Shown: piece by piece, positions 36,081-44,731 of the stretch
How positions within the stretch are numbered: position 1 is the stretch's first letter
Layout of the letters: each line of letters begins with the position of its first letter
NCBI RefSeq assembly: GCF_023516615.1
Contig: NZ_JAMGBF010000044.1
Location: 1-64,000, forward strand
Source of the DNA: Streptomyces panaciradicis
GTDB taxonomy: Bacteria; Actinomycetota; Actinomycetes; Streptomycetales; Streptomycetaceae
Direction: 5' to 3'
DNA: 64,000 nucleotides
Translations under genes and position numbers: made by a program
Notes under the pieces: model-generated
Seen by the model: the letters and a program-made list of their open reading frames with translations, nothing else
What the model was told of the DNA's origin: nothing
The model's database searches: none

Positions 36081-36620
36081 TCAGCCCGTACGGCCCTGTG
36101 ACCCGGTGTGCGCGGGGGTGAACCCCTCCGACTGGGTCACCTCGTCGGCGACGCGGACGCCGTAGCGGTAGGACAGCTTGCCGCCCAGCCATCCCGAGAC
36201 GCCCAGGACGGCGAAAGCGGCGGCGTTGAGCGCCAGCGGCCCCGGCGCCACGCTGCCGGAGGGCCCTCCACCGGCGTGCCGCCACAGGAAATTGCCGAGG
36301 TAGGCGGCGGTCACCAGCAGGTTCAGCGTCATGTGGACCAGGCCGACCCGGAAGGCACGCGTGCCGGTGGGGATGGCGAACAGGTCCAGGAAGCCGACCA
36401 TGGCGGCGGCCAGAGCCCCGATCACGCCCAGGGCGATGAGCCACATCGCTCCGCGGGACAGGAACTCCGGTTCCTTCACGAGGTGGGAGGCGATGTCGAA
36501 GACCAGGCCTGCGGCCCAGGCTCCGAGCGGCACGGTGACCAGGATCGGGTGGAACGGGTGCCCGTAGGGACCGGCGAGCGCGGCACTGACCGGCTGCTTG
36601 GCCTGATGCGGCTGGGTCAT
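36081..36620 (-). CDS. DUF2231 membrane protein
   Basis: The 179-residue protein has four transmembrane helices and the DUF2231 signature GHPFHPILVTVPLGAWAAGL, plus a conserved VGLVHMTLNLLVTAAYL helix. The family often pairs with heme or Rieske-type redox proteins; two conserved His in the first helix could bind heme (inference). ATG 36620 has GGAGG 8 nt upstream. It is divergent from a SufR-like regulator across about 150 bp, probably its controller. Confidence 0.85.
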   Translation of the reverse strand: MTQPHQAKQPVSAALAGPYGHPFHPILVTVPLGAWAAGLVFDIASHLVKEPEFLSRGAMWLIALGVIGALAAAMVGFLDLFAIPTGTRAFRVGLVHMTLNLLVTAAYLGNFLWRHAGGGPSGSVAPGPLALNAAAFAVLGVSGWLGGKLSYRYGVRVADEVTQSEGFTPAHTGSQGRTG

Positions 36621-36640
36621 CGGGGCCACCTCCTTATTTC

Positions 36641-36656
36641 ACCAATGAAGCTTGGT
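36641..36656. promoter_or_regulatory. Inverted repeat in a divergent promoter
   Basis: ACCAA and TTGGT are separated by 6 nt. The site lies just upstream of the DUF2231 gene ribosome site and within the region shared with the SufR-like regulator. The layout (5-bp arms, 6-nt spacer) resembles SufR-type operators described as CAAC-N6-GTTG; the match is partial. Confidence 0.45.
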
Positions 36657-36772
36657 CTTATTCGGTGGCGTGGTCAAGGGTGGCAGCTCATGTGCTTGTA
36701 TTCGGGCTCTGGGCGACAATTATTGGCGTTACCGGGCCCTTGACGGCGACGGTCTGGAGGTACGGTGAGGGC

Positions 36773-37516
36773 GTGAGCTCAGACATGACCCCGCCGGCCT
36801 CTTCCGGTGACGCCGCGATCGACTCCGTCAGCGCGCTCGGCGAGGGCACCCGGCGGCAGATGTTCGCCTTCATCCGCCGCGCCCGTTGCCCCGTCACACG
36901 CGACGAGGCGGCCGCCAGCGCCGGGATCTCTCGCAAACTCGCCGCGTTCCACCTGGACAAGCTCGTCGACGCGGGCCTGCTGCGCGCCCGCTACGCCTCT
37001 CCCGAGGGTGTCCGCAAGGTGGGCCGCCGGCCCAAGGTCTACGAACCCACCGACACGCCGATCCGCGTCAGCATCCCCGACCGCCGCCACGAGCTTCTGG
37101 CCGACCTGCTCGTGCAGGCGGTCGTGACCGAAGGCGAGCACGAGACGGCGGTCCAGGCGGCGATGCGCACCGCCGGGCGAAGGGGCGAAGAGCTCGGCGA
37201 GGAGGAACGCACCCAGTTGCGCCTCGGCCGGCTCGGTGCCGAGCGCGGCCTGACCCTGTGCGAGCGCATGCTCGACCGGCACGGCTTCGAGCCCGCACGC
37301 GAGGCGCCCGACCGCCTGCGACTGCGCAACTGCCCCTTCCACCCGCTCGCCGCCCAGGCTCCCGACCTGGTGTGTGGCATGAACCACGCCTTCCTCACCG
37401 GCTACCTGCAAGGACTCCGCGCTCCGGCGGTCGAGGCCGTGCTGGCTCCGCGCCCCGGCGAATGCTGCGTCGAACTGCGTCACGCGACGGCACGCGACGA
37501 GACGGAGACCGGTTGA
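36773..37516 (+). CDS. SufR-like winged-helix regulator, possible Fe-S sensor
   Basis: The 247-residue protein has an ArsR/DeoR-type winged helix (about 15-85; TRDEAAASAGISRKLAAFHL, then DKLVDAGLLRARYAS) and a C-terminal domain with Cys in LRNCPFHPLA, LVCGMNHAF and PGECCVEL. This spacing recalls the three-Cys 4Fe-4S ligand set of SufR repressors. Fe-S or redox sensing would fit divergent control of a DUF2231 membrane protein and a folate module. GTG 36773 is the start; ATG 36785 is an alternative. No suf genes are nearby. Confidence 0.8.
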   Translation: MSSDMTPPASSGDAAIDSVSALGEGTRRQMFAFIRRARCPVTRDEAAASAGISRKLAAFHLDKLVDAGLLRARYASPEGVRKVGRRPKVYEPTDTPIRVSIPDRRHELLADLLVQAVVTEGEHETAVQAAMRTAGRRGEELGEEERTQLRLGRLGAERGLTLCERMLDRHGFEPAREAPDRLRLRNCPFHPLAAQAPDLVCGMNHAFLTGYLQGLRAPAVEAVLAPRPGECCVELRHATARDETETG

Positions 37517-37581
37517 TCGGGTCGTACAACCTTGCCGATCCCTCGGGCGTCTGAGGAACGTCAGCGGGAACATGAAGAGCG

Positions 37582-37893
37582 GTGGAAACGGAAGGCGCTG
37601 TGGGCGGGTCTGTGGTGCTTGCGGGGCAGCCGGTGGTGGCGCCTGTCGGCTGGGTCGAAGCCCTCTTCCTGCTGAGCTGGCTCGCCCTGCTGGGAGGTCT
37701 CTGTCTCCTCGTCGCCGTCGACTATCGCAACTTCGGTCTCTGGGTCTACGACTACTTGGATCGCAAGAACCCCGTCACGGCCAGGCCGAGGATGACTCCG
37801 GATCTTCTCAGGGTCGTGGCCGGCGTGATGGCAGCGGTGTTCCTGTGCATGCTCGTCTATCTGCTGAGCGCAGTGGTGACCACACGAATTTAG
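37582..37893 (+). CDS. Small two-helix membrane protein
   Basis: The 103-residue protein has two hydrophobic helices (about 23-45 and 76-99) joined by a basic cytoplasmic loop (YDYLDRKNPVTARPRM). The start is GTG 37582, with GTG 37600 possible. Its stop overlaps the convergent ATPase gene stop by 4 bp. I do not recognise the family. Confidence 0.6.
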   Translation: METEGAVGGSVVLAGQPVVAPVGWVEALFLLSWLALLGGLCLLVAVDYRNFGLWVYDYLDRKNPVTARPRMTPDLLRVVAGVMAAVFLCMLVYLLSAVVTTRI

Positions 37894-38441
37894 GTGTGGA
37901 TGGTGTGGGGCCCGGCCCAACCAGTGGCGGTGACGACCTCCCGCGCGATGTCGACGACGCCCCGCCCGTCCGTCGCCACGCGCACGGTCCCTGCCGGGGC
38001 CCGCTGATCCAGAAGCCGCGCCTTGCGGACGCTTCCCTCCAGCTCCTGTCCCAGCTCCGAGCCCAGTTCCCGACCCACCAGCCGCTCGTGGGCGGTCGCG
38101 TCGGAGGCGGTCAGCAGGACTCGTACGATCCTCACTCCGGCGCCCATGGCACGCTCGAACATGCCCGTCGCCTCCGGCAGCACGCTCGTGGTGTTCGTGT
38201 AGATCAGACGCCGGTAGCCGCGCCGGGCGAAGTTCGCCCACACGGCGGCCAGGTTGATCTCGGTGATCTCCGCGCGGTGAGGGTCCCCCTCCGGCGCCGG
38301 ATGCACCTGACCCATGAAGTCACCGTCGATGACCGCGTGAGCGACCGCCAAGGCACGCAGCAGCGCCGAGACCTCCCACCCGACCGTCGTCTTGCCGACA
38401 CCGGCACGTCCTCCGATGAGCAGCACTTCTGCGTGGTCCAT
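37890..38441 (-). CDS. P-loop ATPase/kinase-like protein
   Basis: The 183-residue protein has Walker A GGRAGVGKTT (10-19), a DxD-like substrate region VIDGDFMGQVHPAP and a lid rich in Arg (HERLVGRELGSELGQEL). It resembles small nucleoside or adenylylsulfate-type kinases and is often annotated as an AAA-family ATPase. It is cytoplasmic. The start is ATG 38441. Gene order gives no substrate. Confidence 0.8.
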   Translation of the reverse strand: MDHAEVLLIGGRAGVGKTTVGWEVSALLRALAVAHAVIDGDFMGQVHPAPEGDPHRAEITEINLAAVWANFARRGYRRLIYTNTTSVLPEATGMFERAMGAGVRIVRVLLTASDATAHERLVGRELGSELGQELEGSVRKARLLDQRAPAGTVRVATDGRGVVDIAREVVTATGWAGPHTIHT

Positions 38442-38618
38442 GACGACAGGGTGCCAGCGGGAGACGAGCCCACGCGATCGGATATCGATCCGGCCATGCC
38501 CGTCATGGCGATGGCGGGCCTCTGCCGTATCCGGAAGGCGGGGGATGAGTGGGACGAGCCTGCGTCACATGGTCTGAGGCGGCCAACAGCTCGACGGAGA
38601 CGCAAGGGTGACGGGCTG

Positions 38619-39887
38619 TCAGGGGACTCCGAGTTCGAACAGTGCGTAGCCGGCGTAGGAGCCCGAGGCCGCTGCCACGATGGCCAGGAGTGTGCACAGC
38701 AGGGGCAGGCCGACCGTGCGGAGTCGTACGGCCAGCGGGATGAACAGGGGGAAGGCGGGGAGCAGATAGCGCGAGACGTTGCCGAAGATCTGCTGGCTGC
38801 CCAGGACGAGGACGAAGGTGAGGACGGTGTAGACGGTCAGCACGGCGGGCGGGCGGAGCCGGATCAGGAACGGGATCAGCAGCAGACCCGTCAGGACGAC
38901 CAGCACGCCGATGACGTCTTCGAACGGGCTCGGGAAGAGGTAGTCGGTGCGGCCCACGGCGAGGGACGTGAAGACGTCGAGGGTCTGTTTGCCGTAGTCG
39001 AAGGTGTGCGCCCAGGCGCCCTTCTGCAGTCGGAAGTAGCCGGTGAGGTCGCCCATCCGGTCTCCGACCCAGAGGAGGTAGCCCATGAGGCCGAGTGGGG
39101 CGATGAGGATCGCGGTCATCGGGCGGGCGACGTCCTCGTGACGGTGGTGCAGCGTCCGCAGTGCCGCGACGGTGAGTGCGGCGATGAGTGCGAGTGCGGT
39201 GGGGCGGGCCAGCCCCGCGGTGAAGGTGAGCACGCCCGCGGTCAGCCAGCGGTCGCTCATGACCGCATGGCAGGCCCAGACGGCCAGGGCGACGTAGAGC
39301 GACTCCGAGTACCCCGACCACTCGGTGCCGGAACCGGGCCACACCGCCCACAGTCCGGCCGCGGCGAGCCCCGCGCGCCGGCCGCCGAAGCGGGCGGTGA
39401 CGGCGTAGATGCCGAGTGCGGCGACGAACGAGGCGAGGATCGAGACCAGCAGTCCGGCGCCGTACAGGCCAAGGCCCGTGCAGGAGGAGACCAGCCTCAT
39501 GGCGGCCGGGTAGAGCGGGAAGAAGGCGGCTGAGTTGCCTTCCAGGGTGATCAGACCCGAGGCCTCGGGGATCCGGACGAGTGCGGGGTCGTAGCCGTGG
39601 GCGGCGATCTGCTGGTACCACCAGCCGTCCCAGCTGGCCAGGACGTCCCAGGCGTGGGCGCCGCCGCCGAAGCGCGGGTCCCTCTTGCGGAACTCTCCTG
39701 CCGCGTCCAGCAGGTGCAGGAAGACGGCGAATCCGATGAGCTTCAGGACGCCGTACATCGCCAGGACGGGTGCGTGCTGCCGGAGCGGGCGCCGCGCCGC
39801 GTGCAGAAGGGCGGCAACGCGGTTTTCGGCGCCGAGCGTGGGGGAGTCGGTGGCGGGGCGAGTGTCCGGGGTCAGGGTGTCGTTCAT
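38619..39887 (-). CDS. GT-C type membrane mannosyltransferase (PIG-V-like)
   Basis: The 422-residue protein has 9-11 transmembrane helices and an acidic first external loop (ASWDGWWYQQIAAHGYDP) typical of PIG-V/GPI mannosyltransferase II-like GT-C enzymes, which use polyprenyl-phosphate-mannose. Later loops carry PLYPAAMR, GYSESLYVALAVWA and GLARPTALAL, all family-like. ATG 39887 overlaps the upstream GT2 gene stop (ATGA). The GT2 partner would supply the lipid-linked sugar. The acceptor (glycolipid, protein or wall polymer) is unknown. Confidence 0.85.
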   Translation of the reverse strand: MNDTLTPDTRPATDSPTLGAENRVAALLHAARRPLRQHAPVLAMYGVLKLIGFAVFLHLLDAAGEFRKRDPRFGGGAHAWDVLASWDGWWYQQIAAHGYDPALVRIPEASGLITLEGNSAAFFPLYPAAMRLVSSCTGLGLYGAGLLVSILASFVAALGIYAVTARFGGRRAGLAAAGLWAVWPGSGTEWSGYSESLYVALAVWACHAVMSDRWLTAGVLTFTAGLARPTALALIAALTVAALRTLHHRHEDVARPMTAILIAPLGLMGYLLWVGDRMGDLTGYFRLQKGAWAHTFDYGKQTLDVFTSLAVGRTDYLFPSPFEDVIGVLVVLTGLLLIPFLIRLRPPAVLTVYTVLTFVLVLGSQQIFGNVSRYLLPAFPLFIPLAVRLRTVGLPLLCTLLAIVAAASGSYAGYALFELGVP

Positions 39888-41113
39888 GCGGTCGCCGAGC
39901 CCGTCCCGTGACGGTGGGCGCGGAACACCCACGCGCGCAGCAGCGCGAAGCGGACGAGGGTGGCCGCAAGGTTCGCGGCGACGAGCACCGCGATCTCCAC
40001 GGACCGTACCGCCGCGGGGACCAGGTGATGCAGCGCGGCCAGGGAGCCACTGGTCAGGGCCAGGCCGAGGACGAACACCAGCAGGCCCTTGGCGTGGTGG
40101 CGCAGGGCGCCGCCGGGGCCTCGCAGCCCGAAGGTGAGCCGCCGGTTCGCCGCCGTGTTGGCGAGAGCGCACAGCAGCAGTGCGCCGGCGTTGGCGGCCT
40201 GCGCTCCCGTCGCGGGGCGCAGTGCCGCGTACAGGAGTACGTACCCGACGGTGCTGACGGCTCCGACCGCGCAGAACCGCAGCAGTTGGCCGGCCAGGCC
40301 GCTCGACGGTCCGCCGTCGTCGCGGCGCAGTGCGGCCGTCGGCAACGCCCCGCGGGCCAGTGCCCGGCCGATCCGGGCGATGCCCCGCAGGTCGGCCAGG
40401 GCCGTGGACAGGATGTCGACTCTGCTGTCGGGGTCGTCGACCCAGTCGACGGGTACCTCGTGGATGCGCAGCCCGGCCCGCTCCGCGATCACCAGGAGTT
40501 CCGTGTCGAAGAACCACCCGGTGTCCTGCACCAGGGGCAGCAGCCGTTCGGCGACGTCGCGCCGCACGGCCTTGAAGCCGCACTGCGCGTCGGAGAAGCC
40601 CACCGCGAGCGTGGAGCGCAACAGGGCGTTGTAGCAACGGGAGATGACCTCCCGGCGGGGACCGCGGACCACCCGGGCGCCGCGGGCCAGGCGCGTGCCG
40701 ATGGCGATGTCGGAGTGCCCGGAGATGAGCGGGGCGACCAGCGGCAGCAGCGCGGCCAGATCGGTCGAGAGGTCTACGTCGACGTAGGCGAGCACCGGCG
40801 CCCGCGAGGTCGACCACGCGGCCTGCAGGGCGTGGCCCCGGCCCTTCTGCGGCAGGCGGAGCCAGTGCGTCTCGGGAAGCGTGGCCGCGAGGCGGGCCGC
40901 GATCTGTGGGGTTTCGTCGGTGCTGGCGTTGTCCGCGACGGTGATGCGGAAGGGGTAGGGGAACGTCTCGCGCAGGTGCGCGTGCAGCCGCCTTACGCTG
41001 CGCTCCAGGTCTGCCTGCTCGTTGTACACGGGCACGACCACGTCCAGGACGGGGTCGCGGTGGTGCGCCGACACCGGTGTGGGCAGCGGCAGTTGCTTCG
41101 TCAGTTCTGTCAC
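39884..41113 (-). CDS. GT2 polyprenol-phosphate glycosyltransferase with GtrA domain
   Basis: The 409-residue protein joins a DPM1-like GT2 domain (VVVPVYNEQADLERSV, nucleotide-sugar YVDVDLSTDL, QCGFKAVRR, FFDTELL, about 22-255) to a GtrA-type four-helix membrane domain (about 275-395; FCAVGAVSTVGYVLLYAALR). It should make polyprenyl-phosphate-hexose and may help flip it across the membrane. It is translationally coupled to the GT-C transferase. The start is GTG 41113. Confidence 0.92.
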   Translation of the reverse strand: MTELTKQLPLPTPVSAHHRDPVLDVVVPVYNEQADLERSVRRLHAHLRETFPYPFRITVADNASTDETPQIAARLAATLPETHWLRLPQKGRGHALQAAWSTSRAPVLAYVDVDLSTDLAALLPLVAPLISGHSDIAIGTRLARGARVVRGPRREVISRCYNALLRSTLAVGFSDAQCGFKAVRRDVAERLLPLVQDTGWFFDTELLVIAERAGLRIHEVPVDWVDDPDSRVDILSTALADLRGIARIGRALARGALPTAALRRDDGGPSSGLAGQLLRFCAVGAVSTVGYVLLYAALRPATGAQAANAGALLLCALANTAANRRLTFGLRGPGGALRHHAKGLLVFVLGLALTSGSLAALHHLVPAAVRSVEIAVLVAANLAATLVRFALLRAWVFRAHRHGTGSATA

Positions 41114-41230
41114 GGTCCGTCCAGATTCAGGTGTCGGTGCAGGGCATGCCGAGGGCAGACACGGCGGTTTCGCGATGCGGTGTGCGGTGCGGTCAGGAGA
41201 GGGGACTCGGAAGGACGGGCTCCGCTCCTG

Positions 41231-41758
41231 TCACCCCGGACTGGCGGAGCCCGCCGCCGAGGCCGGTGCCGTCGACGGCGCTGTCGGGGAGGGGGGTGTC
41301 GACGTGCGCTCGGGCGGCGGCGTCGTCGTCGGCGAGGTCGGCGGCGGGGTGGAGACGGATGTGGAGGAACTCGGGTTCGGGGGCGGTGCCGTGGTCGACG
41401 AGGGCGGTTGACCGGTGGCGTCGGCGGTGCTCGACGGGGTGGTCGTGCTGGGGGGTGCTGCGGTCGTGGGTGTCGGGGGCGGTTCCGGTGCCGGGGACAC
41501 CTGGCTCGTCGTGGGCTCCGGGTGCGGTGCCTGCGGCCTGTTCTCCGCCGGGGCGTGGGGCAGCATGAAGAAGCCGAGCCCGAGTCCCGCCACGGCGAGG
41601 ACGGAACCGGCCGCCGTCCGCACCGTGCGGACCCGCTTGCGGGTCTGGACCCCGGCGCGCAGACGCGCCTGGTGCTCGGCCCCGAAGGGGGTGAATTCCT
41701 GGGTGTCGCGCATCATCCGCGCCAACTCCCGTTCGAAGTGGTCCATCGGCTCCTTCAC
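41231..41758 (-). CDS. Membrane protein with Pro/Thr/Ser-rich tail, candidate anti-sigma
   Basis: The 175-residue protein has a charged cytoplasmic N-terminus (MDHFERELARMMRDTQEFTP), one transmembrane helix (SVLAVAGLGLGFFMLP, about residues 53-68) and about 105 external residues of low complexity, mostly Pro, Thr and Ser. GTG 41758 overlaps the sigma-factor stop as GTGA, so translation is coupled; ATG 41746 behind GAAGGAG is an alternative. The position and topology suggest an anti-sigma or signalling partner, though no zinc anti-sigma HxxxCxxC motif is present. Confidence 0.75.
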   Translation of the reverse strand: MKEPMDHFERELARMMRDTQEFTPFGAEHQARLRAGVQTRKRVRTVRTAAGSVLAVAGLGLGFFMLPHAPAENRPQAPHPEPTTSQVSPAPEPPPTPTTAAPPSTTTPSSTADATGQPPSSTTAPPPNPSSSTSVSTPPPTSPTTTPPPERTSTPPSPTAPSTAPASAAGSASPG

Positions 41759-42267
41759 CCCACCGGCTCGATGACGTCGAACAGGATGCGACGCAGTTGG
41801 GCCACGCCACGCGAGGCATGGGACCGGGCGGTGCCCACCGGGCAGCCCAGTACTTCGGCGACCTGCTTCTCGGAGAGGTCCTGGTAGTAGCGCAGTACCA
41901 CCGCGGCCCGCTGCCGCGGCGGCAGTTGGGCCAGGGCCCACTCCAGCCGTGAGCGTTCCGCGACGGCCGCGGACACGTCGCCCGCCGCGGGCAGGTCCGG
42001 CAACTGCTCGACCGGGCGCTCGCCCCACCAGCGTCGCCGTGCCGAGCGCGCCGCCGCGCGTGCCAGCACCTTGCGCACGTATGCCTCCGGGGCCTCCTCG
42101 GCGATCCTCGGCCAGACGAACCAGAGCTTGACCAGGGCTTCCTGCAGCAGGTCCTCGGCCCGGTGCCGATCGCCTCCCACGAGCAGACGGGAGAGGTGGA
42201 ACAACGCCGACCAGCGACTTGCCACGAACCCGTCGAACCCTTCGGCTCGACCCTGTTCCACACGCAC
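41755..42267 (-). CDS. ECF RNA polymerase sigma factor (SigE-like subfamily)
   Basis: The 170-residue protein has a sigma-70 region 2 (FDGFVASRWSALFHLSRLLV to EDLLQEALVKLWFVWPRI) and region 4 (LPPRQRAAVVLRYYQDLSEK, then QVAEVLGCPVGTARSHASRG), with no regions 1 or 3. It is close to the actinobacterial SigE-family ECF proteins of 160-180 residues. The start is GTG 42267 or GTG 42261, the latter better spaced from GGGGA. It is coupled to the membrane protein downstream and divergent from the FMO gene. Confidence 0.92.
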   Translation of the reverse strand: MRVEQGRAEGFDGFVASRWSALFHLSRLLVGGDRHRAEDLLQEALVKLWFVWPRIAEEAPEAYVRKVLARAAARSARRRWWGERPVEQLPDLPAAGDVSAAVAERSRLEWALAQLPPRQRAAVVLRYYQDLSEKQVAEVLGCPVGTARSHASRGVAQLRRILFDVIEPVG

Positions 42268-42512
42268 CGTCCCCGTTTTCGACCAGGCCCCTACATTCCT
42301 GAAAAGACATTGGACCCCACGCCACGATGCACCTGACGCCTGTGATCCCGGTCACGTCCCGATGGGGGTGCGGGGACCCGGAACAGGCCGGACAGCAGCG
42401 GCCTGTCGCTGGCCGCTGCGGTCCCCTCTGTGGCCGCAGGGGTCAGTTCGTGGCGTTCGCGCGGTGCATAGGTTCCCCGCAACCCCCCAAACGTCGAAGA
42501 AGGATCGAAACA

Positions 42513-43859
42513 GTGAGTGAGAACGAGCACGACACCTGTGTGATCGGTGCCGGACCCGCGGGACTGGCGGTCGCCAGGGCGCTGGCCGAGCGGGATCTGC
42601 CGTACACGCACATCGAGCGCCACACGGGGCCGGGCGGCCTGTGGGACATCGACAACCCGGGCAGTCCGATGTACGAGTCGGCGCACTTCATCTCCAGCAA
42701 GTCGCTGTCCGGGTTCGGGGGTTATCCGATGCCGGACCACTTCGCCGACTACCCGCCGCACCGGCAGATCCTGTCCTACCTGACCTCGTTCGCCGAGGCC
42801 TACGGGCTCGTGGACCGGATCGAGTTCGGCACCGAGGTCCGCAGCGTGGAGAAGAACCCGGACGGCACCTGGACGGTCACCCGGGCCGACGGCCGGGCCG
42901 GTGTCCACCGGCAGGTCGTCGTGTGCACGGGATCGCAGTGGCACCCCAACGTCCCCGATCTGCCGGGCGACTTCACCGGAGAGATCCGGCACACGGTCAC
43001 CTACCGCAGCAGCGCGGAACTGCGGGGCAAGCGGGTGCTGGTGGTGGGCGCGGGCAATTCCGGGCTGGACATCGCCTGCGACGCGGCGCGGTCCGCCGAC
43101 CACGCGGCGATCAGCATGCGCCGCGGCTACTGGTTCATCCCCAAGCACCTGTTCGGGCGACCTGTGGACACCATCGCCGCGGGCGGCCCGCACCTCCCGA
43201 TGTGGCTGCAGCAGAAGCTGTTCGGCGGCCTGCTGCGCCTCGTCAACGGCGACCCCCGCAGGCTCGGTCTGCAAAAGCCGGACCACAAGCTGTTCGAGAC
43301 CCACCCGGCCATCAACTCGCTGCTGATGCACCACCTCCAGCACGGCGACATCACCGCCCGGCCCGGCATCGCCCGCACCGAGGGCCGGACGGTCCACTTC
43401 ACCGACGGCACCAGCGACGACTTCGACCTGATCCTGCTGGCCACGGGATACCTCCACAAAGTCCCCGTCGCGCAGCGGTACTTCGGCGACGAACAGCACC
43501 CCGACCTCTACCTGTGCTCCTTCTCCCGCCGGCACGAGGGCCTGTTCGGCGTCGGCTTCGTGGAGACCAACTCCGGCGCCTACCAGCTCTTCGACAGCCA
43601 GGCCCAGTTGATCGCCTCCTTCATCCGCGACAGCGGGGCCGGGCTGGCGACCGCCGAGCGGTTCGCCGGCCTGATCCGCGACGACCGGCCGGACCTGTCC
43701 GGCGGACTGAAGTTCGTCGACTCGCCGCGCCACACCGGTTACGTGCACAGCGACGCGTTCGTGAAGTACCTCGGCAAGGTCGCCGGGAAGATGGGCTGGC
43801 GGACCGCGGGTCTGCCGCCTCGGGCGGCGTCCGTGCGGCAGGAAGCGGTGGCGTCATGA
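42513..43859 (+). CDS. Flavin-containing monooxygenase
   Basis: The 448-residue protein has an FAD-binding motif VIGAGPAGLAVARAL at the N-terminus, an FMO/BVMO-like region (PGGLWDIDNPGSPMYESAHF), an NADPH-binding VVGAGNSGLDIACDAARS and the C-terminal LLATGYLHKVP (family ATGY). It probably oxygenates a carbonyl, amine or sulfide substrate with NADPH and O2. GTG 42513 has AAGGA about 10 nt upstream. Its stop overlaps the SDR gene start by 4 bp. The FMO-SDR-ALDH order recalls the mycobacterial mymA operon. Confidence 0.92.
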   Translation: MSENEHDTCVIGAGPAGLAVARALAERDLPYTHIERHTGPGGLWDIDNPGSPMYESAHFISSKSLSGFGGYPMPDHFADYPPHRQILSYLTSFAEAYGLVDRIEFGTEVRSVEKNPDGTWTVTRADGRAGVHRQVVVCTGSQWHPNVPDLPGDFTGEIRHTVTYRSSAELRGKRVLVVGAGNSGLDIACDAARSADHAAISMRRGYWFIPKHLFGRPVDTIAAGGPHLPMWLQQKLFGGLLRLVNGDPRRLGLQKPDHKLFETHPAINSLLMHHLQHGDITARPGIARTEGRTVHFTDGTSDDFDLILLATGYLHKVPVAQRYFGDEQHPDLYLCSFSRRHEGLFGVGFVETNSGAYQLFDSQAQLIASFIRDSGAGLATAERFAGLIRDDRPDLSGGLKFVDSPRHTGYVHSDAFVKYLGKVAGKMGWRTAGLPPRAASVRQEAVAS

Positions 43860-44731
43860 CGTACGACTTCCGTGACAAGGTCATCCTGGTGACCGGCGGC
43901 GCCGGGGGCATCGGCAGTGCCCTGTGCCACCGCTTCGCGGCAGGCGGTGCGCGGCTCCTCGTGGTCGACATCGACGCGGCCAAGGCCGAGCGGACCGCCG
44001 CCGAGCTGCCCGGCGCCGGGCACGCCGGGCTGGGCTGCGACCTGCTGGACGGCGCCGCCGTACAACGGATGCTCGACGGCGTCGCCGTCACCCACGGCCG
44101 TGTCGACGTCCTCGTCAACAACGTGGGCATGACCAGCGCGGAGCGCTTCGACGTGCGCAGCGTCGACAGCATCGAGCGGGAGATCGACGTCAACCTGGTC
44201 GCCCCGCTGGTCACGACCCGGATCGCCGTCCCGCTGCTGCGGGCCTCCGGCGACCCGCGCGTGGTCACCACGGTGTCGCTGGGCGGGATCTTCCCGCTGG
44301 GCGAGACCCCGATCTACACCGCCTCGAAGTTCGGGCTGCGCGGCGCGATGCTCGCCATCGGCCTGGACCTCAGGGACAAGGGCATCCAGGCCGGTTCGGT
44401 GCTGCCGTCGGCGACCGACACGCGGATGCTGCGGCAGGAGGCCGTGGACGGCGGGAACTCGATGCAGTTCCAGGACGCGCCGCAGCAGCCGTCCGACGTC
44501 GTCCGCGCGGTCGTTCGCCTGCTGGACAAGCCCCGCCTGGAGGCGTACGTCCGCTCCGGCGAGTCCCGGCTGGTGCGGTGCGCGATGCTCGCGCCGAACC
44601 TGCTCCCGAGGCTCTTCCCGCTGTTCCGCAAACGGGGCGAGCGCGGCATGGCCCGCTATCTGGAGGACCTGCGCCGCAGAGGACTGGCCCGCCAGGTCGG
44701 CGGCCGGTGGGAACTGGTGGAGGAAGCATGA
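43856..44731 (+). CDS. Short-chain dehydrogenase/reductase
   Basis: The 291-residue classical SDR has the cofactor motif TGGAGGIG (13-20), NNVG, and the catalytic triad Ser141, Tyr154 and Lys158 (YTASK). The first-strand acidic VVDID favours NAD(H). A C-terminal extension of about 40 residues (RLFPLFRKRGERGMARYLED) may contact membranes, as in SadH-like SDRs. The gene overlaps both neighbours by 4 bp and so forms one operon with FMO and ALDH. Confidence 0.93.
   Translation: MTYDFRDKVILVTGGAGGIGSALCHRFAAGGARLLVVDIDAAKAERTAAELPGAGHAGLGCDLLDGAAVQRMLDGVAVTHGRVDVLVNNVGMTSAERFDVRSVDSIEREIDVNLVAPLVTTRIAVPLLRASGDPRVVTTVSLGGIFPLGETPIYTASKFGLRGAMLAIGLDLRDKGIQAGSVLPSATDTRMLRQEAVDGGNSMQFQDAPQQPSDVVRAVVRLLDKPRLEAYVRSGESRLVRCAMLAPNLLPRLFPLFRKRGERGMARYLEDLRRRGLARQVGGRWELVEEA

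Noticed and set aside
38619..40817. Single 732-codon frame joining the GT-C and GT2 regions
   Set aside because: The N-terminal part is the wrong frame of the GT2 gene. The GT-C gene starts at ATG 39887, overlapping the GT2 stop.
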